Below, piece by piece: positions 8,921 to 10,108 of a stretch of DNA of 10,108 nt; position 1 is the first letter of the stretch; each line of letters opens with the position of its first letter. The notes below the pieces were generated by a model that had not been told where the DNA came from, did not search any database, and worked only from the letters and a program-made list of their open reading frames with translations. Made by a program: the position numbers and the translations under genes. The stretch is from JAJKIP01 sp040509055 (GTDB taxonomy: Bacteria; Bacteroidota; Bacteroidia; Chitinophagales; Chitinophagaceae): NCBI GenBank assembly GCA_040509055.1, contig JBEVLT010000269.1, positions 1-10,108 on the forward strand, read 5' to 3'.

Positions 8921-9922
8921 ATGAGTAAAAAAATCACGGCCGCCATCACTGCGGTGGGCGGATATGTACCCGAGGATAAGCTGACCAATTTCGACCTGGA
9001 AAAGATGGTGGATACCAACGACGAATGGATCAGGACACGAACCGGTGTAGAAGAGAGAAGGATCCTGAAGGGAGAAGGCAAGGCCACATCGGACATGGTG
9101 GTACCGGCGGTACAGGACCTGTGTAAAAAAAGAGGGATCGACCCTTCGGAGATCGACTGCCTGATCGTAGCTACAGTTACCGCAGATATGCTATTCCCGG
9201 CTACCGCCAATATTGCCTGCTATAAGCTGGGGGCTAAAAACGCCTGGGGTTTCGATGTAAGCGCTGCCTGCTCCGGTTTCCTGTATGCGCTTACACTGGG
9301 AGCCACAATGATCGAAAGTGGCCGCTATAAAAAAGTAGTGGTGGCCGGTGCGGATAAAATGAGCGCTATCGTGGACTATACCGACCGGACCACCTGCATC
9401 ATCTTCGGCGATGGCGCCGGGGCCGTATTACTGGAGCCCGGTGAAGAAGGATATGGCATACAGGACAGCATCCTGCGGAGCGATGGCAGCGGCTGTCATC
9501 ACCTGCACATGAAAGCAGGCGGATCGCTGCGTCCTGCCTCGGCCGAAACAGTGGCCAACAAAGAGCATTACATTTACCAGGAAGGGCAGGCTGTGTTCAA
9601 ATTTGCCGTCAAGGGCATGGCTGATGTAAGCGCCGAGCTGCTGGAACGAAATAACATGACCGGTGAAGATGTTGCCTGGCTGGTGCCTCACCAGGCCAAC
9701 CTGCGCATCATCGACGCCACGGCCAACCGCATGGGACTGCCCAGAGAAAAAGTAATGATCAATATACAGCGGTACGGCAATACAACCGCAGCCACCATCC
9801 CGCTCTGCCTGTGGGACTGGCAAAGCCGGCTGAAGAAAGGCGACAATATCGTGCTGGCCGCCTTCGGCGGTGGCTTCACCTGGGGCGCTACGCTGGTGAA
9901 GTGGGCATATGACGGGGAATAA
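8921..9922 (+). CDS. fabH: Beta-ketoacyl-ACP synthase III (KAS III, FabH)
   Basis: A 333-residue condensing enzyme of normal FabH length. FabH condenses an acyl-CoA primer with malonyl-ACP to begin type II fatty-acid synthesis in the cytoplasm; in Bacteroidota branched primers are common (known for the family). The catalytic triad is visible: C117 in SAACSGF, H257 in PHQAN (256-260) and N287 in YGNTTAA. Other signatures are NDEWIRTRTGVEERR (33-47), FGDGAGAVLL (162-171) and the C-terminal GGGFTWGATL (316-325). The ATG at 8921 is chosen because MSKKITAAITAVGGYVPE begins just like other FabH proteins. The frame stays open upstream to an ATG at 8798, but those 41 residues do not look like FabH and run through the intergenic repeat. 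It is transcribed away from ruvA. plsX, the common neighbour, is not adjacent, so this may be one of several fabH copies; a FabH-like enzyme for a specialised product cannot be ruled out. Confidence 0.95.
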   Translation: MSKKITAAITAVGGYVPEDKLTNFDLEKMVDTNDEWIRTRTGVEERRILKGEGKATSDMVVPAVQDLCKKRGIDPSEIDCLIVATVTADMLFPATANIACYKLGAKNAWGFDVSAACSGFLYALTLGATMIESGRYKKVVVAGADKMSAIVDYTDRTTCIIFGDGAGAVLLEPGEEGYGIQDSILRSDGSGCHHLHMKAGGSLRPASAETVANKEHYIYQEGQAVFKFAVKGMADVSAELLERNNMTGEDVAWLVPHQANLRIIDATANRMGLPREKVMINIQRYGNTTAATIPLCLWDWQSRLKKGDNIVLAAFGGGFTWGATLVKWAYDGE

Positions 9923-10108
9923 GGATCAGGTGAACGGGATAACCGGCAGCACATTTTCTTTGCCACGAAAACCACCTCTGTTTCTACGCAAATCCCCCGG
10001 TGCCTGAAGCCGCAGTGAGATAGTGGAACGGGCAACCTGTTAAGCAAAAAACAAAAGCGAAAGCGCTGACGGGTACGCCATTACGGCATTTCATTATACA
10101 TCAACATC
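9923..10108. other. Non-coding tail after fabH; no gene seen
   Basis: This 186-bp stretch to the window edge has no convincing start-to-stop reading frame, no tRNA-like fold and no clear rho-independent terminator for fabH. A 4-bp stem AGCG/CGCT (10056-10067) is the best hairpin noticed, and it lacks a T-run. The regulatory region of a gene beyond the edge could lie here. Confidence 0.5.

Noticed and set aside
9688..10047. A minus-strand open frame of 119 codons overlapping the 3' part of fabH
   Set aside because: Two thirds of it is antisense to conserved FabH sequence, including the active-site His and Asn motifs, and the product resembles nothing known.
10056..10067. A small hairpin AGCG/CGCT as a fabH terminator
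   Set aside because: It has only a 4-bp stem, no T-run, and lies over 130 bp after the stop codon.

Overview
The window looks like ordinary chromosome from a member of the Bacteroidota, most likely family Chitinophagaceae or a close relative. The evidence is a full-length SprA (the outer-membrane translocon of the type IX secretion system, T9SS, found only in this phylum), gene starts without Shine-Dalgarno sequences, and moderately high GC. The genus cannot be fixed from the sequence alone. No phage, transposon, CRISPR array, rRNA or tRNA was seen.

Layout: a short-chain dehydrogenase of the YdfG type (50-817, +) converges on sprA (848-8137, -) with only 30 bp between their stop codons. sprA fills 72% of the window and encodes a 2429-residue secretion barrel. 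40 bp upstream of it, on the same strand, lies ruvA (8178-8759, -), so ruvA and sprA are probably co-transcribed in the order ruvA-sprA. A 161-bp divergent intergenic region (8760-8920) separates ruvA from fabH (8921-9922, +). It holds a short repeat, GATGTTCsGGGTT-like, present as two head-to-tail copies and one inverted copy. The last 186 bp (9923-10108) show no recognisable gene.

The four genes do not form one pathway. RuvA works in Holliday-junction processing, SprA in protein export and gliding, FabH starts fatty-acid synthesis, and the SDR reduces or oxidises small hydroxy acids or alcohols. The ruvA-sprA pairing is a positional link that I recall from other Bacteroidota rather than a functional one.

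I did not find an undescribed system. The points most worth a second look are the repeat in the ruvA/fabH gap, a strongly basic Ala/Pro-rich insert in SprA (residues about 1876-1953), the GTG start of sprA, and a fabH that lies outside the usual plsX-fabH setting.
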